The notes under the pieces are model-generated. The model was not told the origin of the DNA. It did no database searches and was given only the letters and a program-made list of their open reading frames with translations. 64,000 nucleotides of DNA from Flavobacterium restrictum (GTDB lineage: Bacteria > Bacteroidota > Bacteroidia > Flavobacteriales > Flavobacteriaceae), in the NCBI RefSeq assembly GCF_007097245.1, contig NZ_VJZT01000002.1, forward strand, positions 1-64,000, written 5' to 3'. Position numbers and translations under genes: made by a program. Positions 41,515 through 51,202 of this stretch are shown piece by piece. The stretch's first letter is position 1. Each line of letters starts with the position of its first letter.

Positions 41515-44316
41515 CTATACAGCCATTATATACTCTACAAGTCCTTGTTCGTGGGTTAAATCCATTTTTTTACGCAAACGGTATCGTTTTATCTCCACAC
41601 TACGAACGGATATATTAAGGAGCGGTGCCACTTCTTTGGAAGAAAGATTCAAACGCAAGTAGGCACAAAGTCTCAAATCATTTGGCGTCAAGGAAGGATG
41701 CGCTATTTTGACTCTTTTTAGGAAATCTTTATCGGCATTATCAAATGCTTCTTTGAAAACTTTCCAAGAATCCTCTTCGGTTATGTTTTTATTAATCGTA
41801 CTAATTACTGATTTGATACTAATTCCACCGTTTTCGGCATTCTTTTTCAAATCTTCTTTTATAAAAGCCAACAACTCGTTTTTGCTATTCAAACTCATTG
41901 TTGAAGCCGCCAACTCTTTATTTTTCAAATCTACATCATGCGATAATTCTTCATTCCTGATACGCATTAATTGCTGTTGATTTTCCAGTTCTTTGATTTC
42001 TAGCAGGATACTATTTTCCTCAATTAGTTTTTCTTTTTGTTTCAAGTAGTACGCTTTATAGGTTTTATGAATAAATCGAGCGAGCAAGACTAACAAAATG
42101 AAGTAAAAAAACATCGCTAGATTAGAATTATACCAAGGTTTCTCGACGGTAAAAGCATAAACAGCAGTGTTTTCTAGTACCGAATTCAAAAATTTAGCTC
42201 TCACTTTAAACACATAGTCGCCAGGCGGTAAATTTTTGAAGTTGACAGTTGGTCGTGCGCTCCATTTACTCCATTCGTCTTGAAAACCAATTAACGCATA
42301 CTGGTATTCGGCATTGATGTATTTATTGAATTCAGGCACCGTAAAACTCAACGTGACATTATTCACGTCATAATCAAAACTTCCTGCCTCGTTAATAGCG
42401 CAATTCTTGAAACTTTCGTTCAGTTTATTTACGGCAATATTCGAAATGGATACCGTATAATTTTTGAAACTCAAGTCATTTATATTCAACATATAATACC
42501 CATCCGTAGTTCCTATCAAATAAATAGTATTCGAAATTTGAGTAATATTCTCATAGCCCAACATCGAGTTTGTCAAAGAAGCAGGAATAGGAATCACATT
42601 TTCCTTGAGTTGATTACTCAATTTACTCAACGAAAAATAATGAATGTAATTCTTGGACAACAACCATATTTTATTGGTATTATCCACAATTAATTTACCA
42701 GAAGTATATTCGTCTTTTTCGAAAACGGCACTTAACAAACGGTCTTTTTCGAACTGCTTTGTTTTTGGATTTAGTTTAAAAATCCCTTCTTTGTACGCAT
42801 AATAAATAACATTATTAAAGGTAATTAAACTAGCACTTTTCCCTTTTGTAGGCGATGTGTAGGTAAAAAACGGGGTAGTTTTAAGCAAATCTGGATCTAA
42901 ATGCAATCTAAAAACACCTTTGTATTCATGGCTCACATAAACATCGAGTGATTGCGTAACCTCAAAATACCGTGACGAATAATCAAAACCAGCTATTTTA
43001 TTCCTGTACACCCATTGGTTATTTACTTTTTGCAAAACCGAAATTCCGTAATAATTCCCTTGTATCAAAAAATTAGGATAGCCAGGAATGATTCCAAATT
43101 TCCAAGTTCCAGCCATCGAAAAAATAGTCGTAGCAACGCCTTCATTTACGGTAAAAGTCCCTGAATCATGTCCACAAAAAAGCGTTCCTTGGTACTCGAA
43201 CAAGGACCAAACTTGCCCTTTTGTCCCCGCAATAAATTGAAATTCTTGATTGCTTTGGTACTTTTTATAAAACAATCCTTGATTTGTACCCACATACAAG
43301 TTGCCATTGAACAATTTAGACGCATATACTGTTCCTAAAATACCGGTATCATCCGTAAAACTTTGAACAGGCGATTTCAAATTGATACAATTAATACCAT
43401 TATCCAACCCAATCCAAAGGTTTTTATCACCATCCTCATACAAGGATAAGGCGGTATTATTACTCAAACCATTGCTTTGCGAAATGTGGTATTTCAACTT
43501 TCCATCGGGTGTAATTATAAAAATTCCCTTGGATACCGTACCAATAGCAAAGCTACCATCCGACAATAATTTACTATTATAAATACTACTTGAAGCTAAT
43601 TGAGTATCCACATCGGTACTGAATTTTGTCAAGATGTTGCCTACTAGTTTATAAAAACCATTCCATTGTGTTTGAATCAAAAGCCCTTCATTACTGGCAA
43701 AAACATTGATAATGCGATTTTGTATCAAAACAGGATTATTAGAGACTAAATGTCCCTTGCCACTCTCAATTTCAAATAATCCTTCGTTAACCGTTTGATA
43801 ATAAATAGCGGAACTCGTGCGATAGGATTTGGTTATTTCATGTTGGGGTGCAATGATGTTAAAATGCCCGCTTTTAGAATCATAAATATATATTTTATCC
43901 AAAGACTGAAAAACGACCCATTGTTCATAATTCCAAATATTCCAAAATTCCTCATCATCTAAAATACTTTTTTTGAGCGTTTTGCTCAAGGAAGTGTATT
44001 TTAGTTTACCATCATTTTGACGCGACCAAAAACCAAATTCCATATAACAACCCGTATAAATCTTGGCTCCAATTACTTTTACCGAACGAATAATTGTTTC
44101 GTTTGGCGATGGGTACAACTCCCAACTGGTTCCGTTAAACTCCAAAAGTCCTTCGTTATTAGCAAAATAAATAAAACGATTCTTGTCTTGCGAAATCATC
44201 CAATTTTGATTTCCAGCTCCATATACGTTGGGTGCATATTTTACAATAGGAGGCAATTCTTGAGAAAAAACAACGGAACTCAACAAAAAGAGTATCCCAT
44301 ATAGTTTATTTTTCAT
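41515..44316 (-). CDS. SusR-like membrane regulator: beta-propeller sensor with LuxR-type HTH
   Basis: A 933-aa one-protein signalling system. After a signal peptide (VVFSQ) come periplasmic beta-propeller repeats (~25-640; e.g. GLSNNTALSLYEDGDKNLWIGLDNGI), a Y_Y_Y domain (~655-735; FQDEWSKWSARPTVNFKNLPPGDYVFKVRA), one membrane helix (~742-760) and a long coiled coil (~765-840). The C-terminus is a LuxR/GerE-type HTH (LSSKEVAPLLNISVRSVEIKRYRLRKKM). No histidine kinase or receiver domain is present, so sensing and DNA binding are in one polypeptide, as in SusR. It should sense glucan oligomers in the periplasm and switch on the downstream locus. Confidence 0.92.
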   Translation of the reverse strand: MKNKLYGILFLLSSVVFSQELPPIVKYAPNVYGAGNQNWMISQDKNRFIYFANNEGLLEFNGTSWELYPSPNETIIRSVKVIGAKIYTGCYMEFGFWSRQNDGKLKYTSLSKTLKKSILDDEEFWNIWNYEQWVVFQSLDKIYIYDSKSGHFNIIAPQHEITKSYRTSSAIYYQTVNEGLFEIESGKGHLVSNNPVLIQNRIINVFASNEGLLIQTQWNGFYKLVGNILTKFSTDVDTQLASSSIYNSKLLSDGSFAIGTVSKGIFIITPDGKLKYHISQSNGLSNNTALSLYEDGDKNLWIGLDNGINCINLKSPVQSFTDDTGILGTVYASKLFNGNLYVGTNQGLFYKKYQSNQEFQFIAGTKGQVWSLFEYQGTLFCGHDSGTFTVNEGVATTIFSMAGTWKFGIIPGYPNFLIQGNYYGISVLQKVNNQWVYRNKIAGFDYSSRYFEVTQSLDVYVSHEYKGVFRLHLDPDLLKTTPFFTYTSPTKGKSASLITFNNVIYYAYKEGIFKLNPKTKQFEKDRLLSAVFEKDEYTSGKLIVDNTNKIWLLSKNYIHYFSLSKLSNQLKENVIPIPASLTNSMLGYENITQISNTIYLIGTTDGYYMLNINDLSFKNYTVSISNIAVNKLNESFKNCAINEAGSFDYDVNNVTLSFTVPEFNKYINAEYQYALIGFQDEWSKWSARPTVNFKNLPPGDYVFKVRAKFLNSVLENTAVYAFTVEKPWYNSNLAMFFYFILLVLLARFIHKTYKAYYLKQKEKLIEENSILLEIKELENQQQLMRIRNEELSHDVDLKNKELAASTMSLNSKNELLAFIKEDLKKNAENGGISIKSVISTINKNITEEDSWKVFKEAFDNADKDFLKRVKIAHPSLTPNDLRLCAYLRLNLSSKEVAPLLNISVRSVEIKRYRLRKKMDLTHEQGLVEYIMAV

Positions 44317-44435
44317 TTGTAGTTGAAGATTGAATTTGGTGTAAAACTAAATTAAAAATAGCTTTTTTTTAAAAAATTTTACACAATTAAGAGATACATT
44401 CTTAAAAAATTACAATTTAGTAAAATTTAATTCCC

Positions 44436-44454
44436 TTTGGTTTTTAAAACCAAA
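44436..44454. promoter_or_regulatory. 19-bp near-perfect palindrome between the regulator and uvrA
   Basis: TTTGGTTTT, one T, AAAACCAAA: 9-bp arms, fully complementary. It lies 120 nt upstream of the regulator and about 45 nt upstream of the uvrA -7 box (TACTTTTG, 44497-44504). It looks like an operator for a dimeric protein. Confidence 0.4.
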
Positions 44455-44496
44455 ATTTGTGACTTGTTCAAGGTCTTTTCTCATCTAGAAATTGAT

Positions 44497-44504
44497 TACT
44501 TTTG
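44497..44504 (+). promoter_or_regulatory. -7 box of uvrA
   Basis: TACTTTTG matches TANNTTTG, 18 nt before the ATG at 44523. Confidence 0.5.
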
Positions 44505-44522
44505 TAGAAAATACCTTTTTGT

Positions 44523-47318
44523 ATGTCAATTGACCTTTCTACAATAGATCCCAAACACAATATAATTATAAAAGGAGCACAAGTACACAACCTAAAAAAT
44601 GTGGACGTTGTTATTCCTCGCAATAAATTAGTGGTCATTACAGGTCTCTCGGGTTCTGGAAAATCCAGTTTGGCATTCGACACCTTATATGCCGAAGGGC
44701 AGCGACGCTACGTAGAGAGTTTGTCCTCGTATGCAAGACAATTTTTGGGGCGGTTAGACAAACCAAAGGTAGAATACATCAAAGGAATTGCTCCCGCAAT
44801 TGCTATTGAACAAAAGGTAAACACCACCAATGCCCGTTCTACAGTAGGAACCTCAACAGAAATTTACGATTACATCAAGTTATTATTTGCTAGAATTGGT
44901 CGAACCTATTCGCCTGTTTCAGGTCAGGAAGTCAAAAAAAATACCGTTACCGATGTGGTTACTGATGTAAAAAGTTTGGCACTTGACAGCAAATGGTTGC
45001 TCCTCGCTCCTATTCATCTCGAAGAGGGTCGCGCACTCGAGGACAAACTAAAAGTACTATTACAACAAGGATTTGCTAGGGTTTTAATCAACAACGAAAT
45101 GGTTCGGCTCGATGATTTAACAGGCGCTGACCAGCATGATTTAGATCATAAAGACCTGCTTTTGATTATAGACCGAATTGTTGTAAAAGAGGAAGAAGAA
45201 TTTTTTAATCGTTTGGCCGATGCTGTGCAAACCGCTTTTTTTGAAGGAAAAGGAATTTGTTTCTTGCAGGAATTAAACTCGGATAAAAAATATTCCTATT
45301 CGAATAATTTTGAATTGGACGGTATTTCTTTTCTGGAACCTAACGTTCATTTATTTAGTTTCAACAATCCGTATGGGGCGTGTCCGGTGTGCGAAGGCTA
45401 CGGCAACATCATAGGAATCGATGCGGAGTTGGTAGTTCCCAATACCACTTTATCCATTTTCGAGAATGCTATTTTTCCGTGGCGTGGTGATAGTATGAGT
45501 TGGTTTCGAGACGAATTAGTCAATAGTGCCTACAAATTCGATTTTCCCATTCACAAACCCTATTTCCAACTTACCGATGCCCAAAAAGAACTGCTTTGGA
45601 CTGGAAACAAATACTTTCAAGGGCTGAATGCTTTTTTTAAAGAATTAGAAGAAAAAAATTATAAAATCCAAAACCGTGTCATGCTCTCTCGCTACCGAGG
45701 CAAAACCAAGTGCTATTCCTGCAAAGGAAAACGCTTGCGCATAGAGGCTTCTTATGTAAAAATAAATGGCAAAACAGTTTCGGATTTAGTAGATTTGCCT
45801 ATTAAACATTTGGTTACTTTTTTCAAAAACAGCACTTTGGATGTGTACGAAAAACAAATTGCCAAACGATTGTTACTCGAAATTAACAATCGGCTGTCCT
45901 TTTTGACCGAAGTAGGCTTGGATTATCTGACCTTAAATAGAAATTCGGCAACACTTTCTGGTGGCGAATCACAGCGTATTAATCTTGCCACTTCGCTAGG
46001 AAGTAGCCTTGTTGGGTCGATGTATATTCTGGATGAACCTAGCATTGGTTTACACCCCAAAGACACCGAGCGCTTGATCAAAGTATTGCTCTCCCTGCGG
46101 GATTTGGGCAATACCGTTATTGTAGTCGAGCACGATGAGGACATCATGAAAGCTGCTGATATGATCATTGATATTGGACCCGAAGCAGGCACTTTGGGCG
46201 GAAATTTAGTAGCACAAGGCACCTACGCCGAAATTCTACAATCGACTTCGCTTACCGCTAAATACCTCAACGGAGATTTAGAAATTGCTGTTCCTAAAAA
46301 AAGACGCACTTTCAAGAATTATATTGAAATAAAAGGGGCAAGAGAAAACAATTTACAAAACATTGACGTCACGTTTCCGCTGGATGTTTTAACCGTAATT
46401 ACGGGCGTTTCTGGAAGTGGAAAAAGTACTTTGGTCAAGAAAATTTTGTTTCCAGCTATGCAAAAAAAACTCGATAATGCGGGTGAAAAAGCAGGTCAGT
46501 TTAGCGAAATGACGGGTTCTTTTTCGCAAATAAAACACATTGAATATGTTGATCAAAACCCAATTGGACGGAGTTCTCGTTCCAATCCAGTAACGTACAT
46601 CAAAGCTTATGACGATATCCGAGAATTGTATGCCAAAGAAAAACTATCCAAAATAAGAGGCTACCAAGCCAAACATTTCTCGTTTAATGTCGATGGCGGA
46701 CGCTGCGAAACCTGCAAAGGCGAAGGGTCTATCAATGTTGAAATGGTTTTCATGGCCGATGTTCAATTGCCCTGTGAAACCTGTAATGGACAACGTTTCA
46801 AGAAAGAAGTGCTAGAAATTACTTTTGATGGCAAAAACATACATGATATACTCACCCTCACTATTGATGATGCTATTGCTTTTTTTGCCAAAAACAAACA
46901 AACTAAAATCACCCAAAAACTACAACCACTTCAGGATGTAGGATTGGGATATGTACAATTGGGGCAATCCTCCTCTACTTTATCTGGTGGAGAGGCACAA
47001 CGGATAAAACTGGCATCGTTTCTAGTAAAAGGAGTGACCAAAGAAAAAGCATTGTTTGTGTTTGATGAACCTACAACAGGATTACACTTTCATGACATCA
47101 AGAAATTACTAGCTTCCTTTGATGCCTTGATTGAAAAAGGGCATTCTATTCTAGTAATTGAGCACAATCTAGATTTGATAAAATGTGCTGATTGGGTAAT
47201 TGATTTAGGCCCAGAAGGTGGCGAAAATGGAGGATTAGTTCTCGCCGTAGGAACTCCAGAAGAAATTGTAAAAAACAAAAAATCAGTAACAGCACCCTAT
47301 TTAAAGGAAAAATTATAA
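44523..47318 (+). CDS. uvrA: Excinuclease ABC subunit A
   Basis: A 931-aa damage-recognition ATPase of nucleotide excision repair. It has two ABC ATPase units: Walker A GLSGSGKSSLAFDTLYAEGQRR (~38) and GVSGSGKSTL (~625), with the matching signature and Walker B blocks NSATLSGGESQRINLA/LDEPSIGLHP and SSTLSGGEAQRIKLA/FDEPTTGLHF. Three Cys pairs for zinc are present: CPVCEGYG (~290), CYSCKGKR (~400) and CETCKGEG...CETCNGQR (~740-765). Length is that of a full UvrA. Flavobacteria often carry a second copy elsewhere, so which copy this is cannot be told here. It ends 6 nt from the convergent next gene. Confidence 0.96.
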   Translation: MSIDLSTIDPKHNIIIKGAQVHNLKNVDVVIPRNKLVVITGLSGSGKSSLAFDTLYAEGQRRYVESLSSYARQFLGRLDKPKVEYIKGIAPAIAIEQKVNTTNARSTVGTSTEIYDYIKLLFARIGRTYSPVSGQEVKKNTVTDVVTDVKSLALDSKWLLLAPIHLEEGRALEDKLKVLLQQGFARVLINNEMVRLDDLTGADQHDLDHKDLLLIIDRIVVKEEEEFFNRLADAVQTAFFEGKGICFLQELNSDKKYSYSNNFELDGISFLEPNVHLFSFNNPYGACPVCEGYGNIIGIDAELVVPNTTLSIFENAIFPWRGDSMSWFRDELVNSAYKFDFPIHKPYFQLTDAQKELLWTGNKYFQGLNAFFKELEEKNYKIQNRVMLSRYRGKTKCYSCKGKRLRIEASYVKINGKTVSDLVDLPIKHLVTFFKNSTLDVYEKQIAKRLLLEINNRLSFLTEVGLDYLTLNRNSATLSGGESQRINLATSLGSSLVGSMYILDEPSIGLHPKDTERLIKVLLSLRDLGNTVIVVEHDEDIMKAADMIIDIGPEAGTLGGNLVAQGTYAEILQSTSLTAKYLNGDLEIAVPKKRRTFKNYIEIKGARENNLQNIDVTFPLDVLTVITGVSGSGKSTLVKKILFPAMQKKLDNAGEKAGQFSEMTGSFSQIKHIEYVDQNPIGRSSRSNPVTYIKAYDDIRELYAKEKLSKIRGYQAKHFSFNVDGGRCETCKGEGSINVEMVFMADVQLPCETCNGQRFKKEVLEITFDGKNIHDILTLTIDDAIAFFAKNKQTKITQKLQPLQDVGLGYVQLGQSSSTLSGGEAQRIKLASFLVKGVTKEKALFVFDEPTTGLHFHDIKKLLASFDALIEKGHSILVIEHNLDLIKCADWVIDLGPEGGENGGLVLAVGTPEEIVKNKKSVTAPYLKEKL

Positions 47319-47324
47319 CAAACG

Positions 47325-47612
47325 CTAGACTTTTTCCATATAACAATCTTCTTCAAAAGGAACACCGTCCTCATCGATTGCAACTAATATTTTTTTGGTT
47401 TTGGTCGAAACTTGGCTTAAATAAATCCAAGCCAAAGACCAAATTCCTAAAGTAGCACAACTCATCAAAAAATGAGAATAATGATCTATTTTTTTGCCTT
47501 CGCGTTGCAAAACTATAAAAGGTAACTTGTCATTTTGCTCCACTATTTTGAATCCTTTGTCCAATCTATTGCTTAAAATAGCTGAAAATTTTTGTGTGTT
47601 TATATCTGACAT
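47325..47612 (-). CDS. Small membrane-associated protein, unknown
   Basis: A 95-aa protein (from the ATG at 47612; another ATG at 47627 would add MGTLF). After a soluble N-terminus (FSAILSNRLDKGFKIVEQND and FIVLQREGKKIDH) there is one membrane helix (FLMSCATLGIWSLAWIYLS), then an acidic C-terminus (VAIDEDGVPFEEDCYMEKV). The pattern (cytoplasmic domain, one helix, short tail) is shared by uncharacterised flavobacterial proteins. It is convergent with uvrA with almost no gap and has no clear operon partner. Function unknown. Confidence 0.6.
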   Translation of the reverse strand: MSDINTQKFSAILSNRLDKGFKIVEQNDKLPFIVLQREGKKIDHYSHFLMSCATLGIWSLAWIYLSQVSTKTKKILVAIDEDGVPFEEDCYMEKV

Positions 47613-47646
47613 AAATAGTGTTCCCATCTTTTTCTCTTTTTAAATG

Positions 47647-47759
47647 AATAGCCTTTAAAAAATAGTTCTTCCATAAGTAACAGTACAAAAATAAGCCGTT
47701 TATCCACTCTTGTCAATACCGGAAATTAGTGATTTTTCAAAAAAGATTTAAAGGCTATT
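47647..47759. repeat. 13-bp inverted repeat pair in the gap before the MscS gene
   Basis: AATAGCCTTTAAA (47647-47659) and TTTAAAGGCTATT (47747-47759) are perfectly complementary, 87 nt apart. The gap 47628-47872 holds no gene. Confidence 0.45.
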
Positions 47760-47872
47760 TTGTGTTTTATTTGGCAACAAAAATAACCCATGCAATAGCT
47801 TTTATTGTATCTCAAAAGTTAAGAAATCATTAGTAAAACAGATCAAATTGCTTGTAAAAGCGGCATTATTTG

Positions 47873-49573
47873 CTATTTATTTTTCACAACAAAAACAGGA
47901 GTTTGAACATCGGTGCTCAAATAATTTTCGGGAATGGTAGTTTTGTTACCATCTCGAAGTGCTTTGTAATGTGGCGACATAATTTCAATGCCCTCTTCAT
48001 TAAAACAATCCTGAATATTTTGATGCAAATGAGAATATATCAAAGGTTGTTGGGTGGCAGCTTTTGTGTAAGCATTGATTTCATACGAAACATAAAAATC
48101 ATCTAAACTCGTTTGCAACACAAAAGGCTGCGGTTCTTTTTCTAATAAATCGGTTCGTAATGCGGCATTAATAAGAGCTTGATGAATGCTTTTCCAGGGC
48201 ACATCGTAACCAATAGTTACGGTGGTATGAATCACTAATCCATGGGTATTGGCTTTGGTATTCGCCGAAAAATTAATAGAGGAACTTGATAAAACTGTCG
48301 CATTTGGGATCGTAATATCTTCTTTTTTTGGGGTTCTAATTCGGGTGACCAATGCCGTTTTCTCAATAACTTCACCGCTTACATCGCCAATTTTTATAAA
48401 ATCTCCAATTTTAAACGGTCGCATGTATGTAATGACCAAACCTGCAACCATGTTGGCAATGGCATTCGAGGATCCTATCGAGAATAAAACCCCAACAAAT
48501 ACCGTAACTCCTTTGAAAATGGGCGAATCAGACCCCGGTAAATACGGAAAAATAATAACTAACATGAACGCATACATCAAAACCTTAACGATATGGAACG
48601 TTGGTTTTGCCCAATCGCTATAAAATCCATCGATGTTGATGTTTTCTTTTTGAATTTCATCAACAAAATACTTGATGATTTTTAAAGCATATTTAAAGAG
48701 AAAAACAATTACCAAAATTGAAAATAAATTAGGCAAGAATGCGACAAATCCCATTAAGGCTGTCTTGGCTGGTTTCAAAATCCAATTCAAAAGCGTCGTT
48801 GTATATTCCTCTGTAGCCGGAAAAACACTAAAAAGTAACGGCAATGACAGGTAAACTGTCAAAATTAAAACCGCAATTCGCAACAGGTCTATTGTTTTCA
48901 AAACCAATTGTAATTGTTGACTTGTGGACAACAAATTGAAATTATTGAGTTTTACCCCTTTAAAATGCTTTTCGTCATTGCGAATCAAAAAATACTTTAA
49001 ACGCCGAAAGAGTACATTTATAAAATACAAAACCAATCCAATAAGTCCTAAAAACAAGAGTTCTAATGCAATGCGTTTCAAGAAGTTAAAAGTCGTATTA
49101 TTTGCTTTTTGAAAAAGGATAGCTTTGGTAATAATCGAGCGATTTTTGTTCATCAAAACGGAACGGTCTAACCCCACGCTTTTGGCATCAAAATCCGTTA
49201 CGGAAAGGATAATGAAATCCCTTTTATAAACCAAATCCAGACTCAAATCACTTGTTGAAATTTGCAACGAATCGGGTTCAAAAAACGGATCTTCGTACAA
49301 CTGCGTAATGCGTTCTGAAATGGCTTTGGCTCTATTTTGAGCCGTAAACGAACCTATTTTTTGATACATAAAAAGCAACGTATCTTTAGAAAGAACAACT
49401 GGAAAACCAGTAATGGCTGGGGTAGTTTTGGTAATAGAATCCGTTTGGGGCAATGCGCGATTGACGGTATTGCCAACAGTGCTTTTGGTTATTTTTACTT
49501 GAGAAAACACCATTCCTGTTCCCCAAATTAAAAAAACAATACTACAGAAAAAATTACTTATTTTCATTTTCAA
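47873..49573 (-). CDS. MscS-family mechanosensitive channel
   Basis: A 566-aa channel of the MscS family, longer than E. coli MscS (286 aa). A signal peptide (MVFSQ) and a periplasmic domain (~25-150) precede membrane helices at ~155-180, 215-245, 260-300 and the pore helix (GSSNAIANMVAGLVITYMRPFKIGDFIKIGDVSGEV, ~375-410), followed by the beta domain (ITIPNATVLSSSSINFSA) and the C-terminal alpha/beta vestibule. It opens under membrane tension to release osmolytes. It has a single-gene unit; a candidate -7 box is at 49655-49662 on the minus strand. Confidence 0.93.
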   Translation of the reverse strand: MKMKISNFFCSIVFLIWGTGMVFSQVKITKSTVGNTVNRALPQTDSITKTTPAITGFPVVLSKDTLLFMYQKIGSFTAQNRAKAISERITQLYEDPFFEPDSLQISTSDLSLDLVYKRDFIILSVTDFDAKSVGLDRSVLMNKNRSIITKAILFQKANNTTFNFLKRIALELLFLGLIGLVLYFINVLFRRLKYFLIRNDEKHFKGVKLNNFNLLSTSQQLQLVLKTIDLLRIAVLILTVYLSLPLLFSVFPATEEYTTTLLNWILKPAKTALMGFVAFLPNLFSILVIVFLFKYALKIIKYFVDEIQKENINIDGFYSDWAKPTFHIVKVLMYAFMLVIIFPYLPGSDSPIFKGVTVFVGVLFSIGSSNAIANMVAGLVITYMRPFKIGDFIKIGDVSGEVIEKTALVTRIRTPKKEDITIPNATVLSSSSINFSANTKANTHGLVIHTTVTIGYDVPWKSIHQALINAALRTDLLEKEPQPFVLQTSLDDFYVSYEINAYTKAATQQPLIYSHLHQNIQDCFNEEGIEIMSPHYKALRDGNKTTIPENYLSTDVQTPVFVVKNK

Positions 49574-49720
49574 AGGATTAGAAATTGGTACTTACACGTG
49601 CAGTTTATAGAACTCAAAACGCTTTTAAACCCGCATTTAAACGTTCGTAAGTAACAAATATAAAAAACAAAACGGAGTATTTTTGTCCTGAATTGTTTTT
49701 ATTCCTTCCAAAAAAAAAAA

Positions 49721-51187
49721 TTATTTGATTTTAAACTTTTTGAAAACCAGATCTATAGCGGCATTAATTTCGGTAGAAATCACAAATTTATAATTGAGAT
49801 AAACATACACTATTGTTATCAAAATTGATTTTAATGCAATAGCAATTATGGGATGAAAAGGAAATTGCCAAAAGTAAAACAACAGAAATAAAACCATAGT
49901 AATTGCAATAGAATACAAGGTTTGATTGGTAAAAGGATACAAATCCATGCGTTTTACGACAAACAATAATTTGGCCAAACTGTAGATTGTGATGGATAAT
50001 AATGTAGCAAATGCGGATCCCATAATTCCATAAATTGGGATAAAAATCATGTTCAACACAATTGTTAAAACGACTAATCCAACGCCCAAAAACAATACTG
50101 TTCTGTAATATTTAGTATTAAAAATGATGGCGTTATTGTTACCTAAAATCAAATCGAAATATTTAGAAAGTCCAATCATAAAAACGACCAAAATACCACC
50201 GCTATACTCTTTTGGCACCATTTCGTACAACTGATTGATATTGACAAAAATTCCCAACATGACCAAACCGCCCACAACCTGTAGATTGATAGATGTTTTC
50301 TTATACAAATTATTAAGTTCATCGTGCTTGTTTTCGTGCATTAATTTAGCCGTAATAGGATACACAATTTGGTGCATGGCACGACTTGGCACCGAAATCA
50401 CCAATGCAATATACGTTGCCACCGAATAAAAAGCGATGTTTTCAATGTGCATGTATTGATTGAGAATCATTTTGTCGCCATCCAAAAGTAAATTCGCAAC
50501 GCTTCCTGACAGAATGATATAAAAAGTATAGATCAAAATTTCCTTTGTATTCTCCGGTATCGAAAACTGAAAACTAGGTTTCTGAATGCTAAAAGCATAA
50601 AACATAGTCACCAAAAAAGCCAAAAAATACAAGACCGCGGTAGCATACACAAAGCCTTCGACCGAAAGCCACTTGTAGTAAACTCCAATCAACAAAATCA
50701 GTGAAAACAATCGCAAACCAACTTCCTTGATAAAATTCCCAAAAACAGAGTGCATGTGTACGCGCAACCAAGCATAAAAAATCTCAAAATAAGCCATACA
50801 CAATCCTATAAAAGGAATCAGCCAAATGTAGTTTTTGACGATGGCATTTTTTTTGGATAAAAAAAACAAAATCTCATCATAAAATAAAAGTCCAAGAATA
50901 AGCAATGGAATTATTAATAGAAAAGGAAATAGCACCGTAAAGGATAAAAATTTAGATTTCTCGTCTTCGGTTTTGTATTGCGAATAGTACCTAACCAAGG
51001 TATTTTGCATCCCAATGGCAAACAAAGGCATGATTACATTGGCGCAAGAAGTAATGTAATTTGTCAAACCATAAAATGTCGCTCCAAGAAAAACTGGATA
51101 CAAATAAATCGTGTTGATGCCACCAATTCCAAAACCGATGTATGTGATTATAGTGTTCTTTAAAGACTGATTTAATACGATTCCCAT
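49721..51187 (-). CDS. Polysaccharide flippase (Wzx/MATE-like, PST family)
   Basis: A 488-aa membrane protein with about 14 helices throughout its length, the layout of O-antigen/teichoic-acid type exporters. The opening (LKNTIITYIGFGIGGINTIYLYPVFLGATFYGL) and the central LLDGDKMILNQY and GNNNAIIFNTKYYRTVLFLG segments are characteristic. It should move lipid-linked glycan to the periplasmic face. It follows the GT4 gene by 15 nt on the same strand and closes the envelope-polysaccharide operon that starts at 55476. Confidence 0.88.
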   Translation of the reverse strand: MGIVLNQSLKNTIITYIGFGIGGINTIYLYPVFLGATFYGLTNYITSCANVIMPLFAIGMQNTLVRYYSQYKTEDEKSKFLSFTVLFPFLLIIPLLILGLLFYDEILFFLSKKNAIVKNYIWLIPFIGLCMAYFEIFYAWLRVHMHSVFGNFIKEVGLRLFSLILLIGVYYKWLSVEGFVYATAVLYFLAFLVTMFYAFSIQKPSFQFSIPENTKEILIYTFYIILSGSVANLLLDGDKMILNQYMHIENIAFYSVATYIALVISVPSRAMHQIVYPITAKLMHENKHDELNNLYKKTSINLQVVGGLVMLGIFVNINQLYEMVPKEYSGGILVVFMIGLSKYFDLILGNNNAIIFNTKYYRTVLFLGVGLVVLTIVLNMIFIPIYGIMGSAFATLLSITIYSLAKLLFVVKRMDLYPFTNQTLYSIAITMVLFLLFYFWQFPFHPIIAIALKSILITIVYVYLNYKFVISTEINAAIDLVFKKFKIK

Positions 51188-51202
51188 TTATAAATTTGGA
51201 GA

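Noticed and set aside
41515-44316. Hybrid two-component system
   Set aside because: The propeller and Y_Y_Y domains fit, but kinase and receiver domains are absent; only a coiled coil and a LuxR-type HTH follow the membrane helix.
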